Positions 36,146 through 48,900 of a stretch of 64,000 bases of DNA are shown one piece after another (the first letter of the stretch is position 1; each line of letters opens with the position of its first letter). The DNA lies in NCBI GenBank assembly GCA_022818135.1, contig JAFMSR010000005.1, positions 38,037,736 through 38,101,735 on the forward strand, written 5' to 3'. The stretch is from Saxidomus purpurata. Its lineage: Eukaryota; Mollusca; Bivalvia; Venerida; Veneridae. The translations under genes and the position numbers were made by a program. A model generated the notes under the pieces. That model saw only the letters and a program-made list of their open reading frames with translations, was not told the DNA's origin and did no database searches.

Positions 36146-38929
36146 ATTGATCATTGATTCTTTTGTTTTATTAACAAAAGAAATAATTAAACATTACCAA
36201 CTGTTTGCGTATACCAGACATCTGGAAAGCCTAAAGAAAACATGATGCATAACAATGATTACCTATGTTGCTCATCTATATACCGTTGTTCTTAATGACA
36301 AGGTGAGAGTCACGGAGACAAACATTATTTCACCACATTCAGACATTCAAATATGAACTCATACCAAGTTACTTACAGATATGGCGTTTAATCACAAAAT
36401 TCATCACTAAATGGAAGTGGTAAGCTATAAACAGTGCAGCAGTATAGACTGTGTATACACATCTAGGCTTAGTCACAATCACTCAAATTTGTGGAAAACG
36501 GCGCTACTGACCTTGACAAAGGCTAGGATGGCATTTACTGGCAATATGTGCAAGTTCTTTAACTAAGATTGGTGAATTTTTTGGCCAAATTTCGTTAAAA
36601 TTTGTGAAACCGTTTACCAGAACAAGGGCTGGCAAGAAAATTATATGTGACCTTGACATTGTCTCTTAAAATCGATAAGGTAACGTATTAGGCTACAGCG
36701 TTAAAATGATCAAAACAGTAAGTCACGTAACTGCAGCAGACCACTTTGTTGACTACGATCTTGCTAGTGTTAATCTGTGTAAATATCATAAGGAATGGCG
36801 AGAAATGAGGACGAATTGAAACACGGCGCCTCAATAAATCAAGGACACGTAACCTTAACCCAAAGACCTAGGTCTTTGCTTTAAACCTACAGGCCCAAAA
36901 CTAAACGTGCATATATATTCTGTATAATCTATATTAAATGGACTAATGGAGCAATGTAGGTGCTCAGTCGAAAATGACATAGTGTGGCTCTCAGAGTGTA
37001 AACAAGGTCTACGGCAAGGTTGCGTCCAGATGTGGACGACGGTCAGCCATGCAGATCACCGACAATCTACCACATGTTTTCGGTTAGGATGGAGAGCGCG
37101 TTTAAATTAGTGTACAACAAAGAAATGTTCACTCATTTTGCCACAGTGATACAGCACAGGTAGAAATAAAAAAAAAAAACATATTGCAAACGATTTTTCG
37201 TGAAACACAACAAAGGAACGGTCACGGCAAAGAAATGGTGGTGGATTTTTTTTGTATATGTCACACACGGGAATGATGTCAGAAATTATACCTTTCGGAA
37301 CGATGCATCTAGAAATAATAAAAAATAGTTCAATCGTTATACTAGTAGCTGTAAGAAAAATGATTTGAAAGTCCCAGGACCAAAATTACAAGTAGCTTTT
37401 AATTTACCAAGAAAGATGTCTTAACGGCGGAAATGACCTTTATTTGTACCAGAAACATTCCTCACTTTACCTTTTAAATCGATGTTCGAAATATGGAGCA
37501 GTATTTATTCATTGAATTACAAAACATTAAGAAAGGCTATCTGGCAACTCTTTTTTGCTTAGAAGCGACTTGAATACAAAAGATAGGCATATGTCAACAT
37601 TGTTGTGGCGTGAATAGAACATGGTTCTATCATTATCCTATCGGTATATTTATTTTACAATATCAGTAAATTCAAAGAGATCCTGGGACTTTAAATGGTA
37701 GATTATGTTACGCAGGCATGACCATCTTTAATGTTTTAACTGATTTAGCCACAATTTATTAAATAAAATATAATAGTTAATTTAAATCTATAGCACAATT
37801 AAAATATCTTTCATCACACAATCTTACCTCTGTATATTTATTCACTTCCGGACTGAAATGTCAACAATTTAAAGAAATAAATACGAAAATATATAATATA
37901 CACTATAATATCCACTTCTATTTACAATGTATTTCAAAATATTTTTGAATTTTGAGGTACAGAAAAGTTTAAATGTTAAGTTTTAATCCGCTTGCGTCAG
38001 ATTTACATTTAAACACACTTGCTAATCACCCGGGTCTTTTCTTATTGGTATTATATACTAACATATCTTTTTGTACTTAATTTTGTCTTATACAATCCGG
38101 ATTATATTTTAACATGATCATAAGGTTAAGAAGCATTATGATCGTTGATCTTACAGTGTACTGATAGTCGGTCCATTTTTCAAAAATAAATTATTCTTTA
38201 AAGTAATTACATTGCAGTAATTTTAAATAACCTCATGTGTCATTGACAAATATAACATGTACCCCACTGGTGAGTTCGTCCACAAGTACGTGTGCTTTAT
38301 ACAGGAGGCATTGCGTTTGGTTTTCATTACAAAATTACTGTTATTAAACCGAAAAATAGAAACAAGCTAGCTACATGTATATGACTGACCTGTATTGCTC
38401 AACTAAGAACCGCCGTCTCTTTATTTGAAAAAGACGCTATATGCATTTTAGAAGTATAACCTCATTTTCTTTAGCTTTACATGTGTCACATAGGCCGTGC
38501 TCATTATTCGTGAAAAAAAATGCAAGTGAGAGTGGACTGGTCAGCTAGCCAGCGTTTACACGAAATAGACTGCGCTGTTTGTGCTAAATAAGTTGCGCGC
38601 AAGTTGTTATCTTGTCCATAATATAACCTGACCAAGGTTTAATCTGACAAATAATATTTTGAGATTTGTGGAAGAATGGAGAGGCTATAGTATTTAAGTG
38701 CTGAAATGCGCACCAATTCTATAAATCAAGGACACATAACTCTAGCCCTACTGGGCCAAATTCGGGTAATACTCGAATTTGGCGGAGAACTGATGGAGAA
38801 CGTTATGTCAAAATGCCGCAAGGAAATAAAAAAAAGGAACAAAGGTGATAGAAAGCATGATATTGTTGAAACAGAATATCCTTTTCAATAAACCAAGGGC
38901 GTTGGTCCAATCTGAACAAGCTTCGAACT

Positions 38930-39535
38930 TGTATGTGATTATATAAAAAATGATTAGGATTGGTACGGAATTGAATGTGCTTGAAAGTGTAAACCTGATA
39001 ATGTTGATGAAACTGATGTTCTATAATGCATATATACTTCCAATTCTTGATTACTGTTACCATATTCAGTGGGGAAAAGACAATAACAAATACGTTAATA
39101 AAATAAATATCTTACAAAGAAGAATAGCAAGGATAATACTGAAAATATAATAGGTGCAAAGAAGCTTACATCTTTTAAAGTTAACTGTAAATCCTTTTTT
39201 TTTTTTTTTTTGATATTTACAATTTGTATACAATGTACATGTAAAATAAATAAACAACTAAAACGCACTAACGAATTGAGTTGACTGTCTGTCGGTGAAT
39301 GTATGAATGAAGTATAGGTTTCTGAAATATTTGTCAAAATTAAATAGTTAAACACATATACTATATGCATGTATGTGATTGTGTAAATGTGATACGTCAT
39401 TGTTTTCTTTTTTGTTTTTTAGATTTGTTTATAGAAGGCCGCATTGTAAATATGATGTTGTTATGGATTTCTGTAAAATATCATAATGTGTTACCTTCTG
39501 AAAATAAAGATATAATTATTATTATTAAAATACGG
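38930..39535 (+). mobile_element. Decayed LINE fragment (reverse-transcriptase thumb region)
   Basis: Encodes FYNAYILPILDYCYHIQWG and NKINILQRRIARIIL, the conserved stretch after the RT palm in jockey/CR1/RTE-like LINEs (YN.Y..PILDYC..IWG ... LQ.R..R.I). A stop follows. The 3' part ends in gaaaataaagatataattat and an ATT run. A T16 tract at about 39196-39212 interrupts it. Confidence 0.7.
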
Positions 39536-39960
39536 CAATTTTAAAGGATCGATCTACTAGAATAAGCCAAGTTAGCGTTGTTTACGGTTTCTATACATTA
39601 TCTCAATTTGTGAATAACTGACTGCGGTCACACATAGTCACCTTCGGTTTGGTGATGATCAGATAAAATTAAGCATTTTCTTTAAAGCAAGATGTGGACT
39701 CTGAGCATACTGGTCCAATCTGACACATAGCCATTGTGAATTGTTTTATGCTAGAATGTAAACAACCTATATACTTAATATTCATACTAATTCATTTTAG
39801 CTCCTTAAAGATTATCTCTATAACTTCCTGGAAAAACTAGTACTGGTCGTGAGGAGGTACTATTTATTGTCGGACGGACGGACAGACGAAGGCTATTAAT
39901 TGATCCTAACTACTCACATGAACCTCTGTCAGCATTTCGCCTTAGTTGAGCAAATAAAAC

Positions 39961-39992
39961 AAAACAACAACAACAACAACAACAAAACAACA
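39961..39992. repeat. ACA microsatellite
   Basis: aaaacaacaacaacaacaac triplet run, about nine units. Confidence 0.85.
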
Positions 39993-41046
39993 CCCAAAAA
40001 CACACAAAACTGTGTTTTCCAAGCATAATATGTTCCTCTATCGTTTATGTCTAGAATCGCGACGGTGATAAAATCCATGAAGGTCTCCCAAATTTTCCGA
40101 ATGCGAAAATAAAGATTTACTAACTTACCGTGGTGAAAAAATAATTGGCATTTTCAACTTTTATTGGTCTCTATATCCAATATGCAAAGTCGTTTTATAG
40201 AAATTTTATTGACTGATCAGATAGTGTCCTGTTTTATGAAATATCTAAAAACACTGCGTACATCGAACTATTCCGTAAATCACAAATGGAGTATACATCA
40301 ATAAATTCAATGTTCCGTTGTCAAAAGAAAATTGGAAACTTCTTCCGTTTGAACCACAATGGAACAAAAGAAACGTGAAACAGATATTCTAAAAATTACA
40401 ATGGCTTCATTAAGGTAATTATACATCCGAACTATACCATTTGGTTAAGATATCACGAGTTTTGTCCTAAAACACGCAATGTCATTGATCTTAACGAATC
40501 ATGTAAACATATATGTAATGAAAATTACAAAAAAGCCCGCCGCGAGACGTGTACTTAGAAATCATGCAATTGTGCATGTCACGTCATCTAAATAAGTATA
40601 TTTTTGGCTATTCGTTTGCTATTTCCGCTGTCGTAATGTCATGTTCATAAAATAATACACTGTTGAAAAGTACATTTCAATAATGTGCAAGTTCCATTTT
40701 GCTCACAAAACAATAACTCTCTCCCTCTTTACCTAGATTTTTTTTTCACAAACGGCCGATAACCTGGATGCATAAATATTCGCAGGAATTATGCCTAAAC
40801 ATATAGACTCATATTAGTGACAGAAGATGGTATAAAAGTACTCTCCAGTTTCAAGCGGGTTTTATTCTGGGTTCTTTTTTTAACTGCCGTATGTGAATCG
40901 CGATGAAACCACTTGCATTTTTCTGTGATGTAGGCCTGTCATTTAAAACTGTGTCATATGGGGAGTCCCTGGTTGCAGAATACAACGGTGACTCCGGTCT
41001 ACATTGGATAAAGATCATAAAATCACATGTCTTTGGTAGTTTTTTT

Positions 41047-41257
41047 TTATCACTGCGTTCCAAAGCGTACATCTTCAAAGGACTCCTGTAGGTTCAAGGT
41101 AGGAGCCGCGGACACGTCACATATATGGTGCTGGATCTTCCGGTCAAACTGATTCACTTTCACCAGTGGGCTAGAGGTGTTTTCAGGTGCGTTCACCGTC
41201 TTCTGTCTATGACTAGTAGTATTCTCAAACAAGCCGCTACCGAACCGAACTCGAACC
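41047..41257 (-). other. Orphan coding-like stretch, possible terminal exon
   Basis: Minus strand: after an acceptor-like actccctgtag an open frame of about 69 codons begins VRVRFGSGLFENTTSHRQK and ends SFEDVRFGTQ then TGA. The stretch is richer in GC than its surroundings and uses mixed codons, as real exons do. No upstream exon, domain or homologue is recognised, so it could be a decayed gene piece. Confidence 0.3.
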
Positions 41258-42834
41258 TACAGGGAGTTGCATTCACACCTCCTCGGTCGGAATCCGGGTG
41301 ACTCTACAAGACTAAACCTTTTTTCACGTTCATCTGAAAGAATCTAGCATAAACTAAACTTAAGATAGTGGGGGTGTAATGGACACTATTCCAAAATACA
41401 TTAAACTTAACATTTATATAATCTACATCTGTTAACCGACTAGTGTGCAAAATTTAAAGGCATTTCACCATTTAATTTAAAATGAATTTAGTTTTTTGTT
41501 GCCCTACCCCCACTGAAGAAAAACTGACCAGATTTAAAAGTACCATAAAAGTTAAAATAGGTATGTTTGCAAGTACTAACGTACATTTATTTTTGTTCTA
41601 GGTTCCAAAAAGTATTACAACCAATGTAGAACTACAAAACATGTATCATAATTCTACACGCTTAACATGTGTGACAAAAAGTATGCAATAATGCCAAAAA
41701 CTAGGGTATACAATTTGCCTAATTTTGCCACATGTAAATATACACGACTGTAGCAAAAGATTCGGAGTAGGGGCATGATCACTATTGATTGTAAAACTTT
41801 TATCAGTAGTATTCGTATGAATTGAAATATAAGAAAAACTGAAAATGTTTTACCGTCTACTTTTTGAGATATTGAACTTTTAGAAATGAGCACGTTAATA
41901 GAAGTTTGAAAAGTTTATTAGAAGAACTAATAGCGCAGGGTCGTTAATGTGTTATGATATTTGTTCTGCGTGCTAAGTTAACCTGCGTGCTAAGTTAACC
42001 GACTAAATATATATTTAGATTCTCTTAAAGTCTGATTTGGTGCCAATTTCGCTTTTACGTTTCTTCTTTCTAATAATGATTCGACGTAATTTAACCTAAA
42101 TTCATACCTGGAAATTCGCCGCAGCATATATTCCCATGTGCTTCTAAACTAGTTAATATATCAACTATTTGTTGCAGACTTGATATAATTTTGAATGGCA
42201 TTTAATTCAGTGGTGGGTTAGAAACTTTCCCAGTTGTCCAACTTCAAACTTGGTATTACCAATTTAAAAAGCTTTTCAACTATCCTAGTTCTTTCCTACA
42301 TGGTCTTTCTTGACCATTATTTTGTAGGACTATTTTGAAAGTATTCTGCCTCCCGCGGTCTTTCAAATAGTACTATTTGAAAGACCTTGCTCTCAGTGAG
42401 GCATTTGCATTGTATGTTTCGACCATATCACAGTACTCTGCACAACGCAAGGTGCAGCGTAGTGTAGAGTAGAGTAAGAAACTACAAAACACACAAAAAG
42501 TCGATGATCGAATTGCGCAACGTTCATTCCTAAAAACATCCTAGCATTAGTAGGTAAGATTTTGCGGCGCAGAAAGAAATAAAATCAGCTGTATTTTGTA
42601 AACAAAACCATGTGATTATCATAAACCACGTGGTAATTAATATTCAAAATTCTATCCAATCAGTATTAAGCTGTCAGACAAGATATCCAATGAAACGATC
42701 TAAAGATATTCTCTCCTTCAATATTTTTATACTTCCGGCAAAATGTAAACAGAACATACGCAATTCGTAAACACAAAAGACTACAAGTGCAGAGAGAAGG
42801 AACGGATGAAATAAGTTCAAGATTTTCGTAAATT

Positions 42835-42962
42835 ATGCCGTACCTCGGTCGCGACTGGAGATCTCCCGGCGATGAATGGGTTCGGACAAAAGAAGGATGG
42901 GAAAAGTTGAAACTTTGGCGTGTTAAAGTGTTCGAAAACCTAAATTCACATTGCCTTGCGAG
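42835..42962 (+). CDS. FBXO25/FBXO32: FBXO25/32 exon 1
   Basis: ATG at 42835 in aaattATGCCG; the first 12 residues match the vertebrate MPFLGQDWRSPG start. Donor gtaggt splits an AG|G arginine codon. Confidence 0.94.
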
Positions 42963-45900
42963 GTAGGTCATCGTTCCTACATTCTGACATAATTAATTAT
43001 ACAGTGAGAAATCGATAACCAGCTGATTCAGGTTTAAGTTTTGTGTCATAGGTTTCTAAGGCTTTTTCTTTATTTGCAATTATATACGTAAATACATGTT
43101 TATCCTATCAAAACCGTCATATGTGTGTCAGGTGTGCTTATAAATTCACGACTTGCAGAAAGAAGCAAAAAAAAAAAAAAGATTAAAAAAATCACATTGT
43201 TTAGGTACCTAATAACTGCATGTACATGTGGCCCCACTTCATTAGTGCATGCGATCTATATGTGCAAACATCATACAATTATACAACGGACATGGCAACT
43301 GCGTGCAGCTACATTAAAGTCATAAATTCAGAAAATTATGGCAAACAAAATCACATATTTAATGAAAATGACATATATATTTCTTTTGTTATTTAATATT
43401 ACCTATTTCTTGATAGATTGTAATACTTTGTTAACCATTTGGCCACTGAACCCTAATGAGGTTATTAAGTATTGATCTAATTCAAGTTCAACTATAACCC
43501 ATTTTTTTCTAAACTGACATTTGACAAAATATGATGTGTTACTATTTCAATATATACCAGAGGCTGGTGATGTGTGGGCACTTTCTGTGCCAATCAGTGT
43601 TCCAAATGGGTCCATGAAACTTGAATGATAGTAGATAATCACCAGGCTGGATCGTCACAAGATATAGAGGATGTTCTAATATATCTAAATGGAAGGTTCT
43701 GTAGTAGGCTGCAGACAGTGTAAACATTTTTTCCAACTATTTGACACAGTGTGTTCACCCATTCCTAAAACGATCTGCATTCAAGAGAAACTGATTTAGG
43801 AGACACTCTGATTGCATTTGAAAAATGCATAAAAATTATTACCTCATTTTCTTTGGGTTGGTATACATATTTATTCAGTTTTCATAGATTCATGTATAAA
43901 ATATGTTATTATCCACAGGATATTACGAATGGCTCTTGAAGAATGGAACACATGTTATGATGACCTCCACAATGTTCACAGGCCCTATATCAGATATATC
44001 CGAGCCACATCTCGAGAACAAAAAATACTAACAAGTATCAGTGAGGCATTTATACATCTTGATATGTCAACAGCTGGCAAAGATGTGAGAAGGTTCAACT
44101 ATGTTAACAAGGTTTGTTTACATTTATAGGAGAATCACACATTTGAATATACAGTCAAACCTCTCTTAACAACACCAGTCCTCCGAAGAGCAAAAACCTG
44201 TCTACAAAGACAGAGGTTTTATTTCCTGAAGCAGTTATATCTGAACAAATTAACCTCCCCAGTGCAACAACCTCTCCACACCAAACAAATATTGATATTC
44301 CCTTTGTTGTTGTTGTGGAGAGGTTGGACTGTACATCATTGAAATTTGAAATATCTATTTTAAAAGAGAGATAATGCAAAAAATGCACAATAGTTTAGTT
44401 AAAGGCTATTGCAGGATAAAACTCAACATAATTTAATAAGACTTATTTGATTTTGAAGCTGTAAAAGTTGAATGACAAACAAGCACACATGTGCAAATAA
44501 GTTTGTAATGTTTCAGATGATTGTCTATTTAAGCTGTTGAAGTTAGTTTGTAATGTTTCAGATGATTGTCTATTTAAGCTGTTGAAGTTGTTTGTTGTTT
44601 CAGATGATTGTCTTTTGCTGTTGAAGTTAGTTTGTAATGTTTCGATGAGTGTCTATTGCTGTTGAAGTTGTTTGTTGTTTCAGATGTTGTCTATTAGCTG
44701 TTGAGGTTGTTTGTAATGTTTCAGATGATTGTCTATTTGCTGTTGAAGTTAGTTTGTAATGTTTCGATGATTGCCTATTTAAGCTGTTGAAGTTAGTTTG
44801 TAATGTTTCAGATGATTGCCTATTTAAGCTGTTGAAGTTAGTTTGTAATGTTTCAGATGATTGTCTATTTAAGCTGTTGAAGTTAGTTTGTAATGTTTCA
44901 GATGATTGCCTATTTAAGCTGTTGAAGTTAGTTTGTAATGTTTCAGATGATTGTCTATTTAAGCTGTTGAAGTTAGTTTGTAATGTTTCAGATGATTGTC
45001 TATTTAAGCTGTTGAAGTTAGTTTGTAATGTTTCAGATGATTGCCTATTTAAGCTGTTGAAGTTAGTTTGTAATGTTTCAGATGATTGTCTATTTAAGCT
45101 GTTGAGGTTAGTTTGTAATGTTTCAGATGATTGTCTATTTAAGCTGTTGAGGTTACTGCTGTGTGACAAGATGGCATTTCTCAGTGGTGCTGTACAAAAA
45201 CACATTTTTGCTATCCTTGAGGATATGGTGAATGATGGTAAGATCAATTTTACAACAGCTGAATTAGGAGACCTGTCCAGTGGAATTCTCTGTAGTTTGA
45301 ATCTTAAGAAGTATTTTGTATTTTGATTTCATTTTTAGCTCGACTTTTCGGAGAAAAGGGGAGCTATCCTACTCGCCCCGGTGTCGGTGTCGGCGTTGGT
45401 GTCACACCTTGGTTAAGTTTTTCGTACCACCCCACTTTATTTCAAAACTATTAGAGGTATGGCTTTGAAACTTACCATACTTGTTTACCATCATAACCCC
45501 CACCAACAGACAAGAGTACATAACCCTGTCAAGCTTTTTGACAGAATTATGGCCCTTTTTTTACTTAGAAAGTGTATTGAGCTTGGTTAAGTTTTTCGTA
45601 CCACCTCACTTTATTTCAAAACCATTAGAGGTATGGCTTTGAAACTAACCATACTTGTTTACCATCATGACCTACATCAATAGATAAGAGTACATTACTC
45701 TGTCAAGCTTTTTGACAGAATTATGCCCCTTTTTTACATGGGAAAATACATTGAATATAGTTAAAATCCACTTATTGCCTTATCCCTTTGAGATATTGCT
45801 TTTAAACTTTGATGAGCATTACCCCCATCTGTAGGCAAGAGAAGGTAACTCTGTCAGGGATTTGTTTTAAAAATTAAGGCCCTTTATTGACTTAGAATCT

Positions 45901-48900
45901 TGGTTAAGTTTTTCGTACCAGTCCACTTTTTGACTTAACTGTTTGAGATGTTAATTTAAAGGTTCAATACTTGTTTACCATCATGATCCCCAAACATGGG
46001 CAGGAGAAGGTAATTCTGTCAAGGATTTTATTTGAATGACAACCCTAATTTTGACTTAGAAACTCAGTTAAAATTTTCATTCTTGTCCACTTGTTGACTT
46101 AACCATTTGAGATATTACTTTGAAAGTTGGAATACTTATGTACCATCATGAGACCTATCTGTAAGCAAGAGAAAATAACTCTGTGAAAATGTTTCTTGAT
46201 TTGTACTTAGAAACTCCTAGTTAAAGTCTTGTGTGCCGTTAACTGTCAAAGTTTTGTTTTATTGGCAAGCACTAAAAAAGTTGAGTGCGCTGTCCTACTG
46301 ACAGCTCTTGTTGTGTATCTTGTCTGCACATCAACAGGACAATACTTGCAGATATCTTCTCTATGATTAGTCTGTCACATTTTAATCTTTATTATTCTAT
46401 CACTTAATGCATCAACTCCAAACTTTGAACACAGATACATAACAATAAAGAAAAGTGCAAAATTTAGTGAAAATATCCCTTGCATCTACTATGATCTATT
46501 TTTTCAGTGATTCCCCTTTTTCACAGTTCAATTCAGTCACTATTATCAACTATCCAATAAAGCTTTTAATTAGAACTGTGGACAAGTGATAAAAGTTATA
46601 TATAAACGAATCATAGCTATACCTATCTCTCTTTGTCAGTTTTTGGAATGAATGACTTATGTTGCAGTGCTGAAGTATGATGCCTCTCTAACAGAAATAG
46701 GTTTCTTTTTGCTATTTACTTGTGTACTAGCAAACTGTGTATAAACATACATGAATCATAACTCTATCTTTGATAATGTATAAAATGAAAGGTTCTTTTA
46801 CAGTAATCAGATCTCAGAACAATGTGGCAGAGATGCATCGCCTCGTGAACTTTGCCGCACAGGCTCTCAATGAACATCGCACAGATCACATCGGTAGTTC
46901 ACATCTGTGGAACAGTCACTTCCAGTCTGTAAACAGAATGGCTACAAAACTCAGAAAGTTCAAACTGAAAGAGGTAAAGTATAATCTGTGTATTTTATGA
47001 ACAGTGCAACTTATTGCAGAAGTGTTTTCCGCAAAACATTTATATCTAGGCCAGGAAGCTTAAAAATTCTATCTTTTTTATCGTAAATAATCATTTGGCA
47101 ATTCAAAATATAAGAATATTATATGAAATAAGGCTGATACTTAGTATAATCAAGAACTGTGACGTGTTACAGTTGTAAGGCAATATTATTCTATCCTATA
47201 ACTTCCCCTAGTACAAAGAAAACCTTTCATTACTAATTATATTTATAACATCTTTCTGCAAACAAATTTAGGCACAACACACTACACATACATTTAATGA
47301 CAGAATCTGATACAAAGGTATGTTACTTGTTTGTTCCTTTGCAAATGATTTCTTGTATGTTAATGATTTGAATGCAATTCCTTTATTTCATACTACAATA
47401 TTCACAGCGTAAAGATGACGGAAAATTAACATTCATGGATCTCCCCGAGGAATGCAGACGTCTCATTGTCACGGCAATACCTGATCACAAAGACATCATT
47501 CATCTTGGCCAGACCAATGTCACAAACCATCATACTGCTAGTGACCAGTTGCTTTGGAAACAGATGTGCTTCTTCCATTTCAACAAGCGACAGATATGGA
47601 CTTTCCTTAATCAAAATGAGGATGAATTTCAAACAGATTGGAAGTACATATATAGAAGATGTTACTTGTAAGTAGCTACAACTTTGTTCAAAAGCTTGAG
47701 GCAGATCCTTCCACCCTTACTACAAGTGTAAGCCTTGCGCCTATATGACAGTGCAGATCATGATAAATATACACATAAATGTAGTCGATTATTATAGTTT
47801 ACACTGTGGAAAATTTGTGTTGAGTATCTGTAGGAACAGTAGATAGATCTGTCCACAGGGAAAAACAGATTAAGTCAATTTATGCTGTTTAAAAGCCTCT
47901 AGATTAAAAAAATGTAAATGTCTTTGAATATATACATGTAATAACTTAATTTTACAATTTTTGGATTTAAAGAGTTTTAATCTGGTCTAGTAGGTGCATC
48001 GGTCGTGCATTTTATCACAATTGTTCCAAAATTCTTGCAAAAATTCAGGACTCAGTGAATGTAACATTGCAATTAATTTGATTATAAACTTTTCCAGGCG
48101 TTACGGTAAAAAAGATGTGTATGCAGATATGCTGGCTATTTGTAGACATTGTAACAACATTTTCTGGCAGGTAACATAGTGTACATCTTTTATTTCATGT
48201 TTTTCGGTGGTTTATCAAAATGTAACGGTGAGTTATATCCCGATAAACTCATTGGCCACTCAGTGAAAATTATCAAAATCTGTTACCCAGATTAATGTCA
48301 AAAAGTATACCAAGCGTACTGAATGCCGGAAACTATATGATGATGACGTCGTTAAAATGACATCACCTTTGTGATGCTTTCCGATGACCTTTCCCACAAT
48401 TTTCAACATCTTATTGAAATAAACCCAACAAAAGTAGAGTTTAAGACATAAAATAAGCAGAAAAATTGTTGGTTTCAATGTAATATCACGATAATTTCAC
48501 TTGTGAAAACCAAAAGTTTTTTTTTTTCTCTCATGGCTGCACTTTTGGTGCCCACTTGGTGAAATTATAATGTGATATTACACCAAAACCAACATTTATC
48601 CTCTATAAGTTTTGCCTTTTTTCTTACAAATAAATTACAGAATCAGGGTTAATTTTGGTGCAAATGATGTCCTGCTTTGTGTGATTTTGGCAGTTTTTAG
48701 AGTGCACAGAGCAGGTATGAAGATTAAGTTCAAGCCTTGATAATTGTAGACCAAAAGTGAGAACAGGAAAAAATGAGAGTACTTGAATCTGCAGTCCATT
48801 TCTAAAAGAGCATAAGTGCAACCAACCTTGTATTACAGGAGCAGAACTGGACACTTAAATGTGTTGGCCTTATTCCTATGTTCCTAAATACAATGTATAT

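Larger units (their letters stand above)
34644..42834. other. Gene-poor region between divergent genes
   Basis: Contains two decayed LINE pieces (35000-36145 and 38930-39535), an ACAACA microsatellite at about 39961-39990, a 17-bp duplication (ctgcgtgctaagttaac) at about 41968-42001, and near 36655 and 38725 short phrases of bivalve dispersed repeats (aatcaaggacacataactct). The last few hundred bases should hold the FBXO25/32 promoter. One coding-like minus-strand stretch at 41047-41257 is listed separately. Confidence 0.5.

Noticed and set aside
44787..45326. Plus-strand 179-codon frame through the minisatellite, and the 206-codon minus-strand frame at 44627-45247
   Set aside because: Open only because the unit length is a multiple of three. 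The plus-strand end is FBXO25/32 exon 3; the minus-strand frame is a shadow of the repeat.
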